This document shows positions 7,090 to 11,539 of a DNA stretch of 11,539 bases, piece by piece (positions within the stretch are counted from its first letter, which is position 1; every line of letters begins with the position of its first letter). The notes below the pieces were generated by a model that saw only the letters and a program-made list of their open reading frames with translations, was not told the origin of the DNA and did no database searches. The position numbers and the translations under genes are program-made. Location: assembly GCA_034696485.1 (NCBI GenBank), contig JAQIWT010001278.1, positions 1-11,539 on the forward strand, given 5' to 3'. This stretch comes from Isohypsibius dastychi. Taxonomy: Eukaryota > Tardigrada > Eutardigrada > Parachela > Isohypsibiidae.

Positions 7090-7936
7090 CTGCGTAAGAA
7101 AAATAAGTGGGAGTAATTTCATCAACAAATTGACTGCTGCTTCTGCTTCTTTAAATGCGAAACAGGCGAAAGTTCTCAAAGTCGCCCTATCTTAATCGAA
7201 ACCGCAAACAATGGCTGATGAGCGCAATATTCCATTTGCTCAGCTTAAATAAACCCGACCTTTCCACGTTCTTTTGTGTAAATCAGTCTATATCTTCAAG
7301 CAGGAAGGAAAACAGAGGTTATTCGTTGAATATGTCGTTGAAACCGATTCAAGGTCAATGCGACAGTTCAGGCCCGAGTAATCTTTTCTCACCTCAAATC
7401 ACAGCAGTGCAGTATCAGCAGCAGTACTGTACCACATGAGCGCCGCTGTTATCCATCAGTACTACTGATCCACCTAATTCTTATCTATTTAGAACTACAT
7501 TACGAATGAGAAGCTGAGAGTAACTGCTCCCTGAGGAATCACATCATTTAGAACGGTTTAAATCTATTTTGCGAAGTTCTCAGCGGAAAGCTGTCGGGGC
7601 TCATAAGTGCAGCACAAACTGATTGGAAGATAACGAACAGCGCAGTGCAAACAGTGCGAGACGCACCTAGGAAAAACTGAGTGAAACGGTTTGTTTATGG
7701 GAATCCCGAAAGAACCAACACGAGCTAGCCAAGTATTCAATGCTCTTCAATGAGTTCAGACAGTACAATTTCGATCAGTGATAAGTCGCAGAAAAAAAAT
7801 AACTTGGTTGTTTCCTTCAGTAATGTGAAGATTCAGGTAAGGACATCGTCCCTATAACGATATGAGGGCGAAGATAGATAAAGCCGGTAGCCCGAAACAA
7901 CAGACAGCTAAACACTATCAGGTACATTGTTAGTTG
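7090..7936. other. Intergenic region downstream of paralogue C, no firm gene
   Basis: A plus-strand open frame at 7155-7439 has no recognisable domain or splice support. A CAG-rich patch (about 7401-7428) is too short to be a defined repeat. The last 70-100 bases before 7937 resemble the region downstream of copy D (about 10580-10650). They are therefore the conserved 3' UTR of C, without a clear AATAAA. Confidence 0.5.
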
Positions 7937-9162
7937 TTACACTGTCTCAGGAACTGGTGCAGCAGGTAGCTCCGCAAAGAACTCGGTTCGGCAATACGGG
8001 CAACCCTGGTGTGTGTTGATAAGAATCCATGGGTCCACGCACCGACTGTGGAATTCTGAAAGGATTTCTTTTCACGTCCTCCAACGTTTGACCATCCGAT
8101 CAAATAAGTTACTAACCATGCGGACATTTGACCAGAGATCGAACCTTTTCTCCAAATTTGAATTTCTCTGCACAAATGGAACATTCTTTGTCGGTATCGA
8201 ACCAAACCCGTCGAGTGGGTAGAGTCCTTATAAGACTTGCAAATTGGGAGATTCCGAAAGAATCCGTATTGTTGCGTGCCTGCAATGCAGTTTTCATGTA
8301 TGATGTGGTCGAACACATGTACTCTAGACCATATTGATATACCTGCAGTTCTACGATAAGACCTATCAATACTAGCAGCAGCCCACAACCAGCCAAAATC
8401 ACTATTGAGATCGCCGTCATTAAGAGCCCCAGACAAGGCTCATAACCAATCTCTTGTATCCCTTTGATATCAACCTTGGTAACATTTCCGGAATCAAGAG
8501 CTGACCGCATAAGGGCACTCTGTACCTTCCCTAAAACTGTCAATGGAATACTGGTATTTCCGAAATGACCATCCAGTTCGCTCTGATTCCAGCGGAGAAT
8601 TCCTGACAAAATGATTACAGCATGGATGCCACTTGCTACGGCTTCGTCAATCTGCAACACATCAAAATCCTCATGAACAAAAGACCAATCGTAGACATTA
8701 TGGCCAGCTTGTTTTTCAAAAAATTCAATCGATTCTTATAAGGTAAAGGGTCAAAGTTTGTGTTTCTATAAACCAGGTTTATTCACCTGGTTGGTCAAGT
8801 TATGGTTAACGGACACCACAAGGATGTTTGGCATACGAGTACCATGATGAACAGCTTTAGGAACGCGTGTGACTAGCACTCCGGAAATCACAGTCGTATC
8901 GCTGAACCGATTATTGGTCGGTGTTGATCCATGAAGAATGGCGAGATTCAACACATCTCCATCAGGCAAAGTGGAATTGAACATCTACGAATGGACATTT
9001 CTCATTGAGAAGCAAAACAATGCAGCGAAATCGAAAATGTTGACGTACCAGTTTGATTTCAGTCAGTGGTGGCTGTGCATAGCATAAACTGCCTTCAACA
9101 CTCGCAATGGTATGAGAAAAAATCGGCAAGAGCAACGTTGCAAACTGCAGAATCACTGTCAT
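7937..9162 (-). CDS. PA-TM-RING-H2 membrane E3 ubiquitin ligase, paralogue C, complete
   Basis: Exons: E1 9049-9162, E2 8787-8984, E3 8343-8651, E4 8117-8279, E5 7937-8055. Together they total 903 nt for 300 aa, and the stop is TAA at 7937-7939. Introns are 64, 135, 63 and 61 nt, all GT..AG. Residues 1 to about 24 form a signal peptide ending near ASVEG. About 38-165 is PA-like, with sequons NLT, NQS and NVT. About 183-206 is a strongly hydrophobic helix. The RING-H2 ligands are C240, C243, C259, H261, H264, C267, C280 and C283, with VDPW between the sixth and seventh. The predicted role is E2-dependent ubiquitination of membrane or endosomal cargo, with the PA side luminal and the RING cytosolic. 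The tail is ELPAAPVPETV. This is the functional sister of pseudogene A and lies in the same duplicated block type. Which substrates it takes cannot be told from the sequence. Confidence 0.88.
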
Positions 9163-10650
9163 TTTTCACATTCAGATTGCTATATAAACTTGGACTCAAT
9201 CTACGAATTCGCACAAGAAAATGTGAAGACTAGAATCGATCACTCCAGCTCGTTAAACTGCCGCCGACTCGCGTGCTAACAAGCCTCTTGCAACTAGTAC
9301 GAAACGCAGTATAGACAGGAGTTTAAATTTTCAGACCATTGGATAACTTGCTGGCTACCCTCGCCGGCCGGACAAGCCTCGTCACTTCAGAAAATCGATA
9401 CAAGCATTCCAGCTTCATGCAATCTCACCACGCCTGCACCAAAAGGCTGGGCTGTTGGGATGGTGGGGTTCATCTAGACAGGAACTAGTGATGAGAGGTA
9501 GTTACGTGGCTAGTTTTGTAACCGGGAATATCAAGTTTTCCAACAAAACTCTCGAAAGAAATTGGTTTCAAATTGAACTGAGAAATCACGTTGCATCTGC
9601 CAGATCCTATGGTAGCTAATGAAGAGACAAGCTCGAACAGCATTCTGGAGGTGGGTTTTCAGTGTTGCCTTTTAAATTCTTTCCAAATCAACGAAATCCT
9701 CCTCAAGCTCAAGGAATGGGATCTACAGCATTGTTGTTTCCCAGTAAACCTGCAGCAGTATTAGCGTCGAAAAGCGGGGCCTGATCCGATGTGGGGTTTA
9801 CCTCGATTTCGGGTGGACCGAATTCCCTAAAGAGTTAATTTTAAGACAGCTCATCACGGTGGCCGTAAAAAAACTCTTGCCGACGTGTGTATTTGCGTAT
9901 TTTCCGATCAACGAAATTGCGGAAGATACTGTAGAAGCAAGCAGTAAAGTAGGTACTGTATCGAAATAATGTGTGCGAGATTAACTGCTTTCTAAGCCAT
10001 GACCATGGAACTAGTGACGATGATGCGAAAAATGCGCCATCTGCTCTACGTTCAGTTCAAGCGAAAACTAGCAACTTTCGAATAAAAAGGCATAACAAGA
10101 GCTCCTCCAAGCAGTCATGAGTCAGGCAGAGTTCCCAGTCATGGGGAAGTCAGGCTGATTTTGCCAAGCGGGTGATGGAAAGTCAATCTGGAACTGAGTG
10201 ACCTTTTACCCCTTAGTGTGAACCCTCATATGTTGTGGTCGAGATTGCTGTGATACAGAATTGAACAAAGTACTGCGTATATGCAAGTATGTCCTTTGCC
10301 TATCATGGACCGGATATGCTTTCAACTGTTAATACACACAGTGCTGGGGAACAGGCTGCAAGTATTCTGATGTAAAACGCACGGTGTATATTGCGAGGAT
10401 TTAGCTCTTTCAGCATACATTCAGGAACTAGAACTGGTTTTTCTGGGTCAAATGAAAAGGTCAAGCTAAGCGGTTGTTCTTCAAAACGTCAGCAAGTCCC
10501 ACCTCGATTTCACATCACTACCAAGTACCACGACCATGTCTATCTTTTATAAACACAAAACTCTAGCAATTCGAGCGGAAAGGACGATGAAGATTGCGTC
10601 GGCCAAAAACAACAGATAACTGAACACAACCAGGTATCTTGTTATTCTGA
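9163..10650. other. Spacer between copies C and D, duplicated counterpart of 964-2097
   Basis: Aligns with the A-B spacer up to about 10282, then diverges. It includes the degraded counterpart of the 1608-2009 open frame. A TATATAA-like stretch (9180-9186, minus-strand TTATATAG) lies only about 20 bases upstream of the C start codon, too close for a usual TATA promoter. The last 80-90 bases before 10651 are the likely 3' UTR of D, similar to that of C. No further gene is seen. Confidence 0.55.
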
Positions 10651-11539
10651 CTAAGAGACAGGTGCATTAGGTGTTCTCCCAAAGAATGCGGTTCGGCAAT
10701 AAGGGCATCCTTGAAGAGTATGCCTGATAATCCATGGGTCCACGCATCGACTGTGGAATTCTGAAAGAAAACTCTCGTTACAAGGCTCAACCTTTTGTCC
10801 AGCGAACCAGATCACTAACCATGCGGACATTTGACCAGAGATCGAATCTTTTCTCCGAACTTGAATTTCCCTGCACAAATGGAACAATCTTTATCGGTAA
10901 CGAACCAAACGCGTCGAGTGGGTAGAGTCCACATAAGGCGTGTAAATTTTGGCACTTTGAAAGCATCAGGAAATTTTCGTGCCTGCAATTCATTTTCACA
11001 GTGTATGTTAGTGCGGCATAAACGTGGACCATAATTACGTACCAAAGTAGACATGATGAGACTTATCAAAAATACCAGTGCTACAGAAGCAACCACCTGC
11101 GCCAATGTGATGCCAGCAAGTTCCAGCCCGAAACAAGGCTGATGACTAATCTCTGGTGTTCCTTTAATATCGACCTTGGAGACATTCCCGGATTCAAGAG
11201 CTGACCGCATCAGGGCACTCTGAACCTTCCCTAGAACTGTCAACGGAATCTTAGCATTCCCAAAGCGTCCGTCCAGCTCGCTCTGATTATTCCAATGGAC
11301 AACTTCCGATAGAACAATGACGGCATGGATGCCACTTGCTATGGCTTCGTCAATCTGCAACACATAACTTCGTGTAAATCGAATATACAAAAGTAAGGTC
11401 AGGAAATTTGCGCTACAGATACTTTTTCCACGAGATGAAGTTAGGTTTCTTTACCTGATCGGTCAAGTTGAGACTGTCAGATATGACAAGGATGTTTGGC
11501 TGATCACTGGTACGGTTGGCAGCTCTAGGGATAGATGTG
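10651..11539 (-). CDS. PA-TM-RING-H2 membrane E3 ubiquitin ligase, paralogue D, 5' part outside the window
   Basis: Exons seen: E2 11455 to the window end (last 28 codons), E3 11043-11354 (104 codons), E4 10820-10982, E5 10651-10760 with stop TAG at 10651-10653. Introns are 100, 60 and 59 nt. E1 and most of E2 (signal peptide, first part of the PA-like domain) lie to the right of the window. The visible parts comprise the second half of the PA-like domain with NLT, NQS and NVS sequons, and a membrane helix near the end of E3. The RING-H2 finger has all eight ligands in the same spacing as B and C (CSIC, KCPH, EFH, RCVDPW, GCPYC). The tail is short, GRTPNAPVS. No lesion is seen. E4 (ARKFPDAF..) is closer to B than to C. 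Confidence 0.86.

Noticed and set aside
8112-8660. Copy C read as one uninterrupted 182-aa protein
   Set aside because: The frame runs through the 63-nt intron and stops at the donor after CPH. Comparison with A, B and D shows splice sites at both ends and the RING half in another frame.
9180-9187. TATA box for paralogue C
   Set aside because: Only about 20 bases from the start codon, and not conserved in A or B. It is probably part of the 5' UTR.
1-11539. CRISPR, toxin-antitoxin, phage or other prokaryotic defence system
   Set aside because: Clear GT..AG introns, signal-peptide PA-TM-RING genes and an LTR element show eukaryotic DNA. The repeats seen are not CRISPR-like.

Overview
The window comes from a eukaryotic nuclear genome, most likely an invertebrate animal. 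Its genes have several short spliced exons with GT..AG introns of about 58-140 nt. They encode an animal-type PA-TM-RING ubiquitin ligase family, and a metazoan-style LTR retrotransposon is present. I cannot name the species. There is no sign of bacterial organisation (operons, Shine-Dalgarno sites, CRISPR, tRNA clusters).

Layout: four paralogous genes (called A-D here) all lie on the minus strand in tandem. A is at 1-963, B at 2362-3650, C at 7937-9162 and D at 10651 to the window end. Each intact gene reads as signal peptide, then a luminal/extracellular PA-like domain with conserved N-glycosylation sequons, one membrane helix and a C-terminal RING-H2 finger. The RING is split by an intron between its fourth and fifth zinc ligands. 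B and C appear intact (about 300 aa). D is intact as far as it is seen, but its 5' part is beyond the window. A is a pseudogene with three independent lesions. A and C, with their upstream spacers, form one duplicated block of about 2 kb (75-2097 versus 8243-10282). B and D resemble each other more. The array therefore looks like a duplicated two-gene unit.

Between B and C lies about 4.3 kb of unique sequence. It holds possible exons of an unrecognised minus-strand gene (4676-5051 and 6896-7089). It also holds a very young 1,538-bp LTR retrotransposon (5266-6803, minus strand) with two apparently identical 173-bp LTRs, a 5-bp target duplication (GGATT), a primer-binding-like site, a polypurine tract and a single intact 275-aa Gag with two CCHC zinc knuckles. 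It has no protease, reverse transcriptase or integrase. This gag-only element also carries a 3' internal array of short imperfect palindromes. It inserted into an older small repeat made of 21-23-bp units.

The two themes are a birth-and-death array of membrane E3 ligases, including one dead copy and one copy with an apparent intron gain near the stop, and a nested non-autonomous retroelement. No experimental or database comparison was possible. All exon models rest on splice signals, reading phase and mutual comparison of the four copies.
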